Of a stretch of DNA of 64,000 bases, positions 43,301 through 53,018 are shown piece by piece (the first letter of the stretch is position 1; every line of letters starts with the position of its first letter). The DNA lies in NCBI GenBank assembly GCA_036925085.1, contig JAUPFP010000038.1, forward strand, positions 728,001-792,000, in the 5' to 3' direction. The notes under the pieces are model-generated. The model had not been told where the DNA came from, ran no database searches, and worked only from the letters and a program-made list of their open reading frames with translations. The stretch comes from Brachycybe producta. Taxonomy: Eukaryota > Arthropoda > Diplopoda > Playtdesmida > Andrognathidae. Both the position numbers and the translations under genes were made by a program.

Positions 43301-44470
43301 AAGGTTTGTCCTTAATTTTGGTACATATAATACATCTTGTACACAAATGTTCTTTTCTTGCCCATTCTGTAATGTGGTAGTGAGTTTTACATTTCCTCTT
43401 GCCACAGCCTTGATTGATCGTCCATCCTCAGCCAAGTTGACTTCACTGTCCATTGGTGTAACATCAGCCATCCAGTCGACCCTAGGAGACATATGCACTG
43501 TACACCCAGAATCCAGAGTCCACAGGTCTGTTCCACATGTAGAATTATCAGCTGGGTAGCTTGCTTCATTAGGTTGTAGATTAGATACATTCCATGCATG
43601 CTCAGAGAAGTCTTGTTTTGCTATGCTGGCCATTTGTCTCCCATGACCATTACCTCTAGCACTGTAATTTCTACCTCGTCCAGATCCTCTTTCAGTTCTG
43701 AATCTATTTTGAGATTCATTTTTGTGTCTATGCCAACAGTCTTTGGCTAAATGTCCGACTTTTTCACACACAAAACATTTTGCTGGTTGATTTTGTGGTC
43801 TTGATTTTCCTCTAAATGTTCCAGCCTTAAAGGCCCTTTCTGTGTTTGAGTTACTTGTGTGATTGGAGGAGCCCCCTTTAGAGTTCAATCGAATTTCTTC
43901 TTCCTGAAGAGCTTGTTGAACATATTCAATGGTGGCTGCTCTTTGAGGTCTGAGTACAGCTGCCACTGTTTCCATCCTGGATGGTAGGCCTCTCACAATG
44001 TGATACACAATTTCTCTTGTTGGGATTACCTGCCCTAAGGCAGCACTTCTTGTTGCAATGCTTCTTGCTCTAGTCAGATAGCAATCAACAGATTCATTTA
44101 CCCCCATCTGTATGTTTTTTAATTCAAGTGATGTGTCTATTCTTTTGTCTTCAATGTTCCCAGCATGAGTTTGTTTTAGTTGTTCCCAGACAGATTTGGC
44201 TTTTCTTTCCCCAATAAATAAACCAGCTTGTTCTGGTGATAAGGTACATACAATTATTCCAAAGGCTTCATCATTTTGTTCTTCCCAAAGTTCTCTTTGC
44301 TTGGCTTCAGATGATCCAGGTTCTCCTCCAGGTGCTGGCTCTGGGTCTTCTAGAATTGTTTTGTAGAGTTTTCTTGTCCTCAAAACTGTGCTGATTTTCA
44401 GTTCCCAGATGTGATAATTGTCCCCTGTTAGGAGGTCAATCCTGTTGAGTGATATGTGAGTTGTTGCCAT
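40373..44470 (-). CDS. gag-pol: Copia gag-pol polyprotein, 1365 residues, intact
   Basis: One uninterrupted frame encodes all replication proteins of the retrotransposon, which are cut from the polyprotein by its own protease. Gag (about 1-300) has the UBN2/Copia-type N-terminus and a CCHC zinc knuckle (C232, C235, H240, C245) for RNA packaging, followed by a basic Gly/Arg-rich linker. Protease has DSG at 320-322. Integrase has its zinc site (H465, H470, C498, C501) and a DD35E catalytic triad (D529, D592, E628). Reverse transcriptase has D967 and YVDD at 1052-1055. RNase H has D1216, the ALSTCEAEL motif at 1251-1259 and D1294. The ATG at 44470 has a good context (AAAATGG) and is the first in the frame. 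The stop lies 25 bp before the polypurine tract. No frameshift separates Gag from Pol, as usual for Copia-type elements. Length fits the family. Confidence 0.97.
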   Translation of the reverse strand: MATTHISLNRIDLLTGDNYHIWELKISTVLRTRKLYKTILEDPEPAPGGEPGSSEAKQRELWEEQNDEAFGIIVCTLSPEQAGLFIGERKAKSVWEQLKQTHAGNIEDKRIDTSLELKNIQMGVNESVDCYLTRARSIATRSAALGQVIPTREIVYHIVRGLPSRMETVAAVLRPQRAATIEYVQQALQEEEIRLNSKGGSSNHTSNSNTERAFKAGTFRGKSRPQNQPAKCFVCEKVGHLAKDCWHRHKNESQNRFRTERGSGRGRNYSARGNGHGRQMASIAKQDFSEHAWNVSNLQPNEASYPADNSTCGTDLWTLDSGCTVHMSPRVDWMADVTPMDSEVNLAEDGRSIKAVARGNVKLTTTLQNGQEKNICVQDVLYVPKLRTNLLSVRSLLSRGNQIVFENNGAKITNQNGDLIGEAFEKNRMFVLKTKLRFQEQEVTRECMTAKLQDRLQCPEKELWHKRLGHLGEAYMDQLQQHGMVKGLSLKPGKLGTCEPCVRGKMAQKPYESIVIKSETKPLELIHMDLCGPMPTLSLGGAKYIYVLIDSFSRRIFVYFLKTKDETFDCFLEFKKLRENELGLKIKSIRSDNGLEFINNKFENLFRDEGIQHQRTVPYSPQSNGVAERANRILLDKARTMLLDAELPLEFWAEAVATAAYLKNCTPIKDSCKTPFEKWTGRVPTVTHLRVFGSLAYYFVPKIKRNKLEPKANKGIFLGYSQMRKAYRVYDPEDNLVHESRSVRFDEHQKGVTLLNELVPGGPDYKKLEYKEQDHAIIEEEQLEPEGICHDEILEPDQIWRPGRKQGDTNELVQARHQVEMMEREERLIAQGVRRSNRQTARHQASISIEGGKVIPENYTEAMTVPYSEDWKIAMNEEMQSLTNHCVWKLTPRTRDMKVIKSKWVFDLKENPDGTIHKRKARLVAVGCSQRLGIDYEASFAPVMKLESLRILVALASQLKLKIKQYDVKTAYLYGELKEKLFMEQPEGFIQMGDEGKVCELQKSLYGLPQSGRCWNEKLNEILVNLKLQRLKSDPCVYKYERQGESLFLGVYVDDILVAGSNENLIHEIMEKIRSHFEITEINNASTFLGLEISETKEGFELSQKKYIAKILKRFGLDECNPVKTPGDPNQDLDQSNDSLPVNQKEYQEMMGSLMYLSVGTRPDITYHVSQLSQYNQDPRQIHLTAVKRIYRYLKGTIEYGLKYSRQEGKLEVSTDASWCSTKDAKSFSGYTVKLGDKLVSWKSQKQKLVALSTCEAELMAICEGVRDLKWSVSLVSELGMNKYITTPLIVKSDSKSAIDWIRSLSQHSRTKHINRKYFFVRDEVQKGNICLEFVRSEEMEADLLTKSLTCDKILNCNQMLGLLK

Positions 44471-44595
44471 TTTTTTTTTCTCTTCTTGATGATGAATTAT
44501 TTTAGGCTGTTAGTCCACAAATATTCAATGTTTTTTTTTTCTTTTAAAAAGTCGCCATTTCTTTTCACTAATCACTTTTTCTAATAGCAACCACG

Positions 44596-44606
44596 CTCTG
44601 CTACCA
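44596..44606 (-). promoter_or_regulatory. Primer-binding site, initiator tRNA-Met type
   Basis: On the minus strand TGGTAGCAGAG starts 2 nt after the 5' LTR. It is complementary to the 3' end of eukaryotic initiator tRNA-Met (ending CTCTGCTACCA). The match stops after 11 nt. tRNA-iMet priming is common in Ty1/Copia elements. Confidence 0.88.
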
Positions 44607-44608
44607 TT

Positions 44609-44951
44609 TGTTAGAGTTTTAATTCATGGATGCATTAATAATACTTTGATATACATTAGATTGTAAAAACTTAAAAGCACATTTTGATAAAGATGATTGT
44701 CAACTACCATCACCATTGAACATAAAGTAGTATTGCACAGAAAGGAAGGTTCCTGGCACTTTGCTGCCACCTATATTTATACCACCACCAAAAACAACTT
44801 TTCAATAAGAGAAAGGTCAGTGACCATAAGTCACATGGTCCCTTTCTCAGAAAACCTAAAACAATAGGTCCTTTGTGATAGACATGAAATGGTGTCACCT
44901 TTGAGTGACCACTGAGAAAAAATACCTGCAGGACGCAATTTTAAACTAACA
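44609..44951 (-). repeat. Copia 5' LTR (contains the promoter)
   Basis: 343 bp, TG...CA ends, no difference from the 3' LTR seen by eye. It precedes the PBS and so drives transcription of the genomic RNA. Confidence 0.95.
44774..44781 (-). promoter_or_regulatory. TATA box of the Copia 5' LTR
   Basis: TATAAATA on the minus strand, inside GGTATAAATATAGG about 170 bp into the LTR. Its position in mid-LTR fits the U3 promoter. The same motif sits at 40158-40165 in the 3' LTR. Confidence 0.6.
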
Positions 44952-44956
44952 CTATT
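44952..44956. repeat. Copia target-site duplication, right copy (CTATT)
   Basis: Exact copy of 39988-39992, directly following the 5' LTR. Confidence 0.92.
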
Positions 44957-45274
44957 ATTATATTTCATAATAATACATTTAAAAGCTGTTTTTTGTTGCA
45001 TACAACATCACTTATAAATCAATGTTGAAAAATAATAAACATCATTTTTATTTTCTTGCCTCCTTAAAGATTTGCTATTATTTGCTTATCTTTTTTAAAA
45101 AAAAAATATTATACCACAAAGAACGATTCAAGTAAATTTAATTTTCTTATCTTGTTAGTTTTTCTTTCGTTATTAAGATGATTTTATGAACAGTTGATTT
45201 TCGAAATTTGATTATTCTGTTGTTTTTTCAGGAGTAAAATTAAGAGAAACTAGAAAGGTAGCTTCAAACACTTA
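44957..45274. other. AT-rich non-coding stretch
   Basis: Nothing recognised. Confidence 0.5.
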
Positions 45275-45617
45275 AACTGGGATTACACCGAGCCCGAGGA
45301 AATATTATTTAGCATATTGTTGCATGTGTCATCCAAAAAATTCTTGCAGCATGTGCCATTCCTATTACACCGGAAGCTACAACTGTTATGTGCCGTGTGT
45401 GTCATTTTATTTGTGGTGTTTCTTTCTGTTTCTCACTCTATGTTCAACGAGCCAAATGCCACTCGAATCAGAAACAATGGCGACAACGTGCAACATGACG
45501 CACGGGTCTGAGGTTACATTTGTAGCATACCATAGAAAAAAACATTGTGCATCATGTCTCACACTGCAGTGTTGCATGCTACATGTTACACAATGTTTCC
45601 TTGTATAATCCCGGCTT
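45275..45617 (+). mobile_element. TIR element (family R)
   Basis: Left AACTGGGATTACACCGAG and right CTTGTATAATCCCGGCTTT are imperfect inverted ends; GAGGAAATATT and AATGTTTCCTTG pair further in. The interior is rich in inverted GCATGTG/CATGTTGC motifs. Short open frames are shadows. Confidence 0.55.
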
Positions 45618-45618
45618 T

Positions 45619-45955
45619 ATATACGAGCGACCTTATGTCGTACTGTCACAAGTTCTGCAAAAAAATGTAAAAAAAAATGAAACACATTGTTTCAAATGGC
45701 ACAAGACAGACATTTTTGTAGCGGCAACTAAAACCATTCAACAGGTTCAATTTTTTGCGTCACGACAGTCGTGATCTATGGGGTTTCAAAGGGACTTTGC
45801 ATCAGATTGACAACAAATTGTTTCACAGGCTCTAATAGTATAGTTGTTCTCAAGCATACTGTTGCACGATAAAATGTTGCTAGTGTCTTAATCGCGAGTA
45901 GCTGCGTCTTGCGACAAAAATGGTTGCACTTCAAAAAGTCGCTCGTGTGTAAACA
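45619..45955 (+). mobile_element. TIR element (family S) adjoining R
   Basis: Left ATACGAGCGACCTTATG faces right AAAAAGTCGCTCGTGTGTAA. A perfect 8-bp palindrome-like CACGACAGTCGTG lies inside. It directly abuts R, and the two may be parts of one larger palindromic element. Confidence 0.45.
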
Positions 45956-47482
45956 GCCCCTCATACAGTATATCATATAGAATGTCATTTTTTTTATATT
46001 TCTTTAAGATGTTTGTTATTTTGCAGAAAAAAGTCCACAGCGAAAGAGATAGGAGTTTGGCTGAAAAACAATTGGCAGCTCCATCCGTAGGACTGGACAA
46101 TGCCAGAGGGCACACTAACGCCACCTGTGCAACTGCAACAACTTGTATCACGAATAGTTTGACAAAACAAGACAAAAGAGATAATGGCCTTAAGGCTCAA
46201 CCAATTTAAAATACCATGTCAGGTTATAATAATGTAAAAGCGTCAAAGCTTTATTGGTTTATAGCTGCTGGCAACACGCAAAAAAATTATAACTGTTTTT
46301 TTAAGAAAACAAACCTCAGTAAAAAAGAAAGAAGAAAGGAAAAAGATTCCAATGTGAAAAAGACAACTAAAAAAAAATGAACAAGTACAACTGACTTTTA
46401 ATTTTGACAAGAGAAATGGTTGTTGAATTTCGTGTGAAACGTAACAACGACGACCCCAGCGGCCATTTGACGAAACAACACAGGTGCTGCTCGCTTGCTC
46501 GCTCTTTATACCTTCAAAAAAATTACTCATCACAAAAACATAAAACAAGAAGAACATTTATTTATCTTATTATCCACACACATACACAAAAAATATATCC
46601 GAACCAAACGTAATAAAAATGCTAAAGATTCCACAAAATACTTTTCTTCAACAAAAAAAAAAGTTGAAAAGTTCTATTGGAATTTGTAAACTTTCAAGAA
46701 TTTCAAAACGTTGTCCATGCATATTATGGCATTTAGTTGACAATTTCTTCTTTTTTATTCAGTACAAAAAAAGGGAATAATTAAAATCGAAACATTGAGT
46801 AAGAAGAGCACAGAGCAAAAAAAAAAAAATACTGTTGAGCTCAATGGTCACCGTATAAATAAAGGTGGAGCAAATACTCCAAATAGTGAGCAATTGCTTG
46901 CAAAAAAAGTTTCGTCAGGAGTAGACACAATTTTTATAAAACACATTGTTTCAAATACAGAAAATGACTTCATTTTTTTTTAGTTTAATCTAAGCTTAGA
47001 AATCGCAATGCATTTTAGATGCATTTTAGATTGGGGTGTGGGGTATGTGTTTTATTTGTTGACAGCACTGAGCAAAATCTAGCATACTTTTATAGCATTT
47101 AATTCATAGAATATGAATAACCTGTATTTATCTGACTCTGATGAGAAATGATCTGAGCAGATATTCTTTCATTATGAACAAATGCTCAGATTTATTATTC
47201 TTATAAAAAAATAAGCAAGTGCTCATGCTCCAAAATGGTGTTTTTTTTAACTTTTGCTCACTTTCAATGGCAATTATTCTTGTTATGCATGTATTAATAC
47301 TAATCAAAATTTTCTATATTCTTAACCAAAATATGTTTGATATTGATTGTACCGGTATTGAAATTGATCTAATTATGTATTCTAGGCATTAAATAATAAA
47401 TTTTAAAAAAATCATTTGAATGCAAAGGTGTTTTTTGGGGGGTCGTGAATCATTTTTGCAATAAGTTTTAAAGGCGTTGTTG
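45956..47482. other. Non-coding stretch with weak exon-like segments
   Basis: 46035-46209 (plus) follows a plausible acceptor (TTTGTTATTTTGCAG) and stays open to a TAA. 46416-46483 (plus) starts ATG in a good context (GAGAAATGG), has a coding-like composition and ends CAG before GTGCTG. Neither shows a protein family, and no partner exons were found, so I do not call a gene. Confidence 0.3.
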
Positions 47483-47822
47483 TATCCATTTCCATCTCGA
47501 ACGACGACGAGGGTTGGAGGTGGAGGTTAGATATTAAGAGATTTCCATTAAGAGTATCAAAATGTGCCCCAAAACCAAATTAAAATCCTCCAACTCCCGT
47601 TACCTAAACAAATGGCTACTAATGGGATGGAATGTGCTTTTCCTCACCATACATTTGGGAGGGAACTGATGAGGGCCGAGTGTGTGGCACGAAAGAATGA
47701 GGACAGAGCATGTGGCACGGTGCTGCGGGCTAGAAACCAAGTCCAAACCATATTACCCTAAAGCATTTCTAGCCTCTACTTCCAAGCCACATCGTCGTTT
47801 GAGATGATATCTCTTGAAATGC
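47483..47822 (+). mobile_element. Family L inverted-repeat element, copy 2
   Basis: Left ATCTCGAACGACGACGAG and GGTGGAGGTTAG pair with right CTAGCCTCTACTTCC and CATCGTCGTTTGAGATGATA. About 340 bp, uninterrupted, unlike copy 1 at 4.1 kb. A 65-residue open frame inside is not supported as a gene. Confidence 0.7.
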
Positions 47823-48821
47823 AACACACTGGTTTTAAGAACTGTTTTGTACCATGTACGAAAAACGTTCAAAATAGAATACACAAACGAACATGATTAA
47901 CACAAAAGAACTTTTAAAGAGAAAGGGAGTAATATTGTATACAACTTATGAAGTATTAATTCAACTTTTTAGAGAGAAAAACACACAGCGGGAAGTCATT
48001 TTTACATCAACAAACAGATGAATGAATTGTGATAATTCGAAAAGCAGGTGTGAGGAATAAATAAATTAAATAAATGAAACACAAAAAAGGAACATATTTA
48101 TATTATTAAGGTGTGGGTGAGTAGAATTATGAGGAGGAGACATAGTATTATTATTAAAAAATAAAATTATAATATTAAAAAGACAGAGACAAAAGACTGG
48201 AATACTAATGGAATTTGTTCCGATTTCGCCATATATTTTGTTTGGCAGCTATATTTCAAATTTGCACCCAACTATTATATTCTCAGTTAGCGTATTGTGT
48301 TGGCGTCTTTGGCGCCTTTATATTTGATTCCTAATGCCCAATTAAGTTGAGAATGTTTTCCTGGCGAATTTAGCAAAACGCCACAAAGTGACTATAGTGA
48401 GATTTACACCATTTTCTAGTCAACTCACTTTAAACAGTGCGTAAAACTAGGCTATAACTTTTAAAGAGCTGCAAAATTTGTGGTCAACTTAAAAGTCGTT
48501 TACGCCAAATAAGAGAGAGAGAGAGAGAGAAAAAAAAGCCCCCAGTTAACGAACTTCAAGATGCAAGTTAGACTAAACAAGACACACATATTAAGAAGAA
48601 GAGAAAATGGCCAACGGGAAGGTTACTAAAACAGGACATAGTTTTCAGGTTGGGGGGAAAGTCCAGAAGATATTTTTTTCCAACCTGAAAGAAGACAACA
48701 ACGAGCTAGATAATAGGAGGAGTCTACACTTCTTCTTTCAGTGATGAACATAACTAACCAGAAAAAAAATGACCCTCGATCAAACATTAAATGATCATGA
48801 AGAGAGATTACATGAATAATT
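47823..48821. other. AT-rich non-coding stretch
   Basis: Nothing gene-like. (GA)n at about 48513-48531. Confidence 0.5.
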
Positions 48822-48880
48822 AAGGGCTCAAATTTTTATACAATATCAAGCAAAAATGATTCTCAATTTGTGGCCCAAGT

Positions 48881-49112
48881 ATAGGCGGCCTTAGGGGTGT
48901 TGCAACCGCAACGCCTATTGTTCAGTTTGCAACAGGCTTGATTTTAATATTAGTCTTACGTAATTATACTGTATAACAATCAAAACTAAACTTCCAAATT
49001 ATCACTTAATTAAAATATGAAAATAATATCTGAACTCTTTGGACTGTGGCACAATGTCACTGCAACATTCTGAAACAGGTAACAACCATGGCTGGGGCCG
49101 CCGATATGGGCA
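48881..49112 (+). mobile_element. Family B element, copy 1, with 5-bp target-site duplication
   Basis: 232 bp inserted in family A. The short GC-rich ends GGCGGCC and GGCCGCC are inverted. The host motif CAAGT is duplicated at 48876-48880 and 49113-49117. Copy 2 lies reversed at 38650-38882. Non-coding. Confidence 0.8.
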
Positions 49113-49293
49113 CAAGTGCCAATTGTGAAGAAATCATCATTAGAGCAATTTCTAATCAAAAGTCTAATTAGAGACTAGATGTCCAGTTACTATCAGTTGT
49201 CAACTAGAGTTCTAGCCACTAATCCGTACTTTTTAATTGAAAAAAAACCGTAATTGTTGGTTGTTCTGAACAGGATTGTTACTTCACACTTAT

Positions 49294-49540
49294 ACCTTGT
49301 ACACACATGAGTTAAATGAATTCAAATTAAATGTGTTTATGTGAATTATACGGAATCCAGTTAAGGACATGAACACAAATAAAAATTGACATTATTATTA
49401 AGATTTTAAAATTGAAATACTAAACCAATATTTTGTCAATAGTTTATATTTTATATATTATAATTAAGTATTAACACAACATTTTGAGATTATTAACTGA
49501 TTAAATTGAATTCGACATATTGTTTGCTCGCCCTTCATAG
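49294..49540 (+). mobile_element. Family C MITE, copy 4 (right end missing)
   Basis: Begins CCTTGTACACACATGAGTTA like copies 1 and 2 and contains TACGGAATCCAGTTAAGGAC and GAATTCGACATATTGTTTG, but stops at CCCTTCATAG before the right TIR. It sits inside family A copy 6. Confidence 0.75.
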
Positions 49541-49561
49541 TACATAAAAACCGAGCCCTAA

Positions 49562-51024
49562 TAATAACATTGAATAATCTGTGGCAATCTGCGTTTGAGT
49601 TAACTTTAACTTTGAAAAATTAAAGATAACTTGAACATTTTTAACAAATATTATTTTAAAAAAAGGCAGAAAATAGACAATGTGTAACACAAAACTATAC
49701 CATTCTTTCGATTTGTATGTACTTGTTATAATTTGTTCATTAAGCATGAGGTTCAACGACAAGAGTCTTAAAACTCATTTATCATTCAATCATCATAACT
49801 ATACGACCCAAAGAATGACAAATTAATTTTTTTTTTCTAAAAAAATGTTCATTTTTTGTATTATTTTCTTGTCGAAACATGAGAAATGGTATTACATATC
49901 CTCTTTACAAATTTTAAAATACATTAAAAAAAACTTTATGGACCAAATTCAAATAGGAAATTCAGCACTTCAAACTTGAACCCTATTTAATTGTAACAGA
50001 AGTAAACAAGGCTTTTTTTAAACCCCCGTTCAGAGTGTTCAAAAATGAGTTCACATGCCTTCTTGAAATTGGGCCTCATTTTTGGTCCTTATATAAAGAT
50101 TAATTGATTTAATAGATTGTTTATAGCATTAATTACTTCTGAATTCATTACATTTTTTTAGGGCTGGAATATAACAGACCACTTTTTTGATTGAAAAATG
50201 AAGTCGAAGGTGGTTAATTGGTTGTTTTGTGGTTGTAGTGTATTTTACATGAAAAGACTCAAGGTGGTCGTTTTTGGCGACTACCCTACTTAACTTTTCA
50301 GTCAAAAAGTAGTCAGTGGTCCGTGTACCAAGGGCCTTTATAGCTACAATATTTTCAAATAGTTATTTCAACTTATTTGATTTCAAAAACCCAGTGCCGC
50401 GACTAGAAATTTTGTGCCAGGAGACTACATTACTGTGAACGCCCCTTACCTCCCTGCAGGCTACTCACACAAATTTGAGTAGCTTGTACTGTATAGTGTG
50501 AATATATGTGAATTTTTACCCTTGCAAGTGTTAGCTTATACTGTAATTAAAAAACTACTATATTCTTTTTAGTATGTATTGCTTATAGGCAATAAGCACA
50601 GCCTAAAACGTTTTGTAAATTTTGCAAATTGCATGACGGGTTTACTAGTGTGAATAATTTCTACAATACATGAAAACTACTAAATTAAATAAATGTGCAA
50701 TTAGGAAAATAGTCAGAAAAAAGTCGACTTTCAAAATTTATAAGTATTTTTTAATTTTAATTTCTAAACGTTTGGCGCCCGGAGATTACTTTCCCACATC
50801 CTCCTCGTTGTTACGCCACTGCAAAACCCTACATTATGTAAAAAAATTGCAGATCAGTGTAGTCTACAAAATATTATAGTAAGACCAGTACACCAAGCTC
50901 AAGATGACCACCAGGCTCATGAGGCCCATAAAGCCCTTGAACTGAATATTCATAAAAACTGATGAGTCATTCTAACTGAATAGTCATTTAATAATCTATA
51001 AAAAATAAGTTGACGACTGAATTA
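49562..51024. other. AT-rich non-coding stretch
   Basis: No gene recognised. An open frame at 49535-49762 (minus) overlaps the end of family A and is not supported. Confidence 0.45.
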
Positions 51025-51180
51025 AGTGGACCATAAGGCTTTAGTTTACCATTGGGTTTACAGGACCCCTTAGTTTAGAGGACCACTCGGCTTAGTTGAC
51101 CACTGAGGTATGTGGACTATAGAACGAAGTGGACCACGGTCCTTATAGTTTACTACTGGGCTTAATGATCACTGAAAAAT
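51025..51180 (+). repeat. Degenerate ~20-28-bp tandem repeat
   Basis: Units of the form GTGGACCA...GGCTTTAGTT / GAGGACCACTCGGCTTAGTT / TTGACCACTGAGG recur about seven times with variable spacing. Similar isolated GACCACCAGGCTCAT units lie at about 50880-50940, so the array was once longer. Confidence 0.5.
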
Positions 51181-52790
51181 GAGGTTACGAGCCTTATATA
51201 TGTAACATGTAGGTCAGAGTCAATTTTTAACAAGTAATAATAATAAACTGCACCGTTTTAATTAATTTTTTTAATTCAGTCACAATCTGATTTTGAGTAA
51301 TAGGCTGCTGATAGGATAACTACAACATTGTTGTTTTGTTTAACAGCAACTACCAAGACGCCATCTTGTAACTGCCAAATAAAACCTAATTAAAAAATAA
51401 GCTTCTCATGCTTACTAAATTGCAACTGCTAAATTGGCAACTAGAAGTTTTAACTTTAGATTTATTACAAATATCATAGTGAAGCATTCAATAAAACAAC
51501 TTTTTCGACAAGTTTACATATGGAAAAACTTGAGTAAAAAAAAGACACGATGATGATAATGAATAAAAAAAAAATGCTATCATCTATTTTTAAAGGCTTT
51601 TTTGACACGATATTTGTATCACATAGACTTTATCAATGAAGCATAAGAGCAACAGAAGAAGAAAAAAAAAAAAGATTATGAACGTTTATTCTGAAGTTAG
51701 TGAGTAAAAACGTTCGAGTGGATAAAAACCATCGTAAATTTGTTCACAAAAAAAAAACAGCCATCAAAAATGGCTGAATGGATGAAGACAGAAGCTTTTT
51801 AGGGCTCTGTTTTGAATGATTATAGACTTATAATCTATACTTGACTTCTGTTTAGTTTCTACTCTCTATTTTTAAAAACACACACACACCAAAGTGTCAA
51901 CAACTGATTATCACACCTTATGAATATACATCAAGGAACCCTCTCTCCGAACACAAAACTTGAGACACTTGAAACCTTTTTTTTTAAAAAAAAATAACAG
52001 CATGTGTGTGTGTGTGTGTGTGTGTGTGGTACTAAATATATTTCACACTATATATCTCCTTATAACCTATCATACCAGCCCCCCCCCTCATCCATCTACA
52101 CCCTTCATCAATATTGGATATCAATTTGACCACCCAAAAACACCATTCATATTATTCTACTTTGAACTGGCTCTCGGCGCCCGTCTCGAAAAAAAGGGCG
52201 CCTTCAGATTTAATTTTAAACTTTTATAATTTTATTTCTAAATTTTCTGATTAATAAATAATTTTATATTAAAAGGGAACCACAAAAATACGTTTTTTTG
52301 GTTAAATAAATGAACTTGGTTAGAGATTGGCTTTCTAGTCTGATAGATGTTAGTTTGACCCATGGGCGCTCCATCAGGTATTAGCAAGGGGGCGCGCTTT
52401 TTCATCACTTTCAAAAGCCAAATTTATATTTTAATATAATTATATTTTTCATTTTAAAAATAGGTCTACTATTATTTTATGGTTTACTTCGCTCGCTTGT
52501 ATTTGTTTTTTAAAAATATTTTCACTCGCTACGCTCACAGAATTTAAATCCATTTTTAAGGGAAGCGCATACTCAACATTGATTCTTAGGTTAGTTTAGA
52601 GTGATTCCCAATTTTATCAATAGAAAATTCGGAAAACAAGTATATTTTTGGTTCTATCTCTTACAATAGCCATAAAGTTCTTCCTTTTGACATGAAATTT
52701 GTTTAACACGAAAAGATCCATCCATTTAACGGTTCCATTAAACAGTTTCCACTGTATTTACATCGAGTACTTTTATAATCAAAGCTTACT
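51181..52790. other. AT-rich non-coding stretch with GT microsatellite
   Basis: No gene. (GT)n at about 52001-52027 and a C run near 52079-52087. Confidence 0.5.
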
Positions 52791-53018
52791 TAAGGGCGAT
52801 CACAGACGAGCCGCTTATAGTGGTCGAAATGGACTACAAAAGAGTCGTCAGCATGTGACCGAAACCACTCGAGTCCAATGTCAGCTGTTGTGGAGTGGTC
52901 CTAGTGTAATTAAAAGGAATTGCAAAAAAGTCGCGTCGAGTGGTCGGTTTTGGCCATACGCCGACCACATTTTACAGTCTATCTCGACCACTAAAAGTCG
53001 TTCGCCTGTGAACCCTTA
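52791..53018 (+). mobile_element. TIR element (family G)
   Basis: 228 bp with inverted ends TAAGGGCGATCACAG-ACGAG and CGCCTGTGAACCCTTA, then TAGTGGTCGA and TCGACCACTA inside. The ends resemble those of family F (GGCGATCACAG), suggesting relatives. A 106-residue open frame crossing it is repeat-derived. Confidence 0.7.

Larger units (their letters stand above)
39993..44951 (-). mobile_element. Full-length intact Copia-type LTR retrotransposon
   Basis: A 4959-bp element with every expected part on the minus strand: 5' LTR (44609-44951), PBS, one gag-pol frame, polypurine tract, 3' LTR (39993-40335) and a 5-bp duplication CTATT on both sides. Each LTR is 343 bp, starts TG and ends CA, and the two read as identical by eye. 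Domain order protease-integrase-RT-RNase H identifies Copia rather than Gypsy or BEL. Identical LTRs and an open frame mean a recent insertion that may still be competent. Confidence 0.97.
48822..49561 (+). mobile_element. Family A MITE, copy 6, split by two insertions
   Basis: Begins TTAAGGGCTCAAATTTTTAT and ends AAAACCGAGCCCTAA, the outer ends of family A. Reading from the left the A sequence stops at GTGGCCCAAGT (48880), resumes at CAAGTGCCAATTGTGAAG (49113), stops again at GATTGTTACTTCACA (about 49288) and resumes only for the last 18 bp. B fills the first gap and C the second. The second insertion also removed about 50 bp of A. Confidence 0.85.

Noticed and set aside
40575-43599. Plus-strand and extra minus-strand open frames inside the Copia gene
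   Set aside because: Shadows of the minus-strand polyprotein in other frames.
45888-46175. Minus-strand frame with a signal-peptide-like hydrophobic start
   Set aside because: The frame has no ATG at its start (it opens at TTG just after a stop), and it overlaps the end of a TIR element.
46243-46557. 104-residue minus-strand frame with a hydrophobic Phe/Ser-rich stretch
   Set aside because: Its hydrophobic segments are translations of poly-T/A runs; no ATG-proximal signal peptide or domain.
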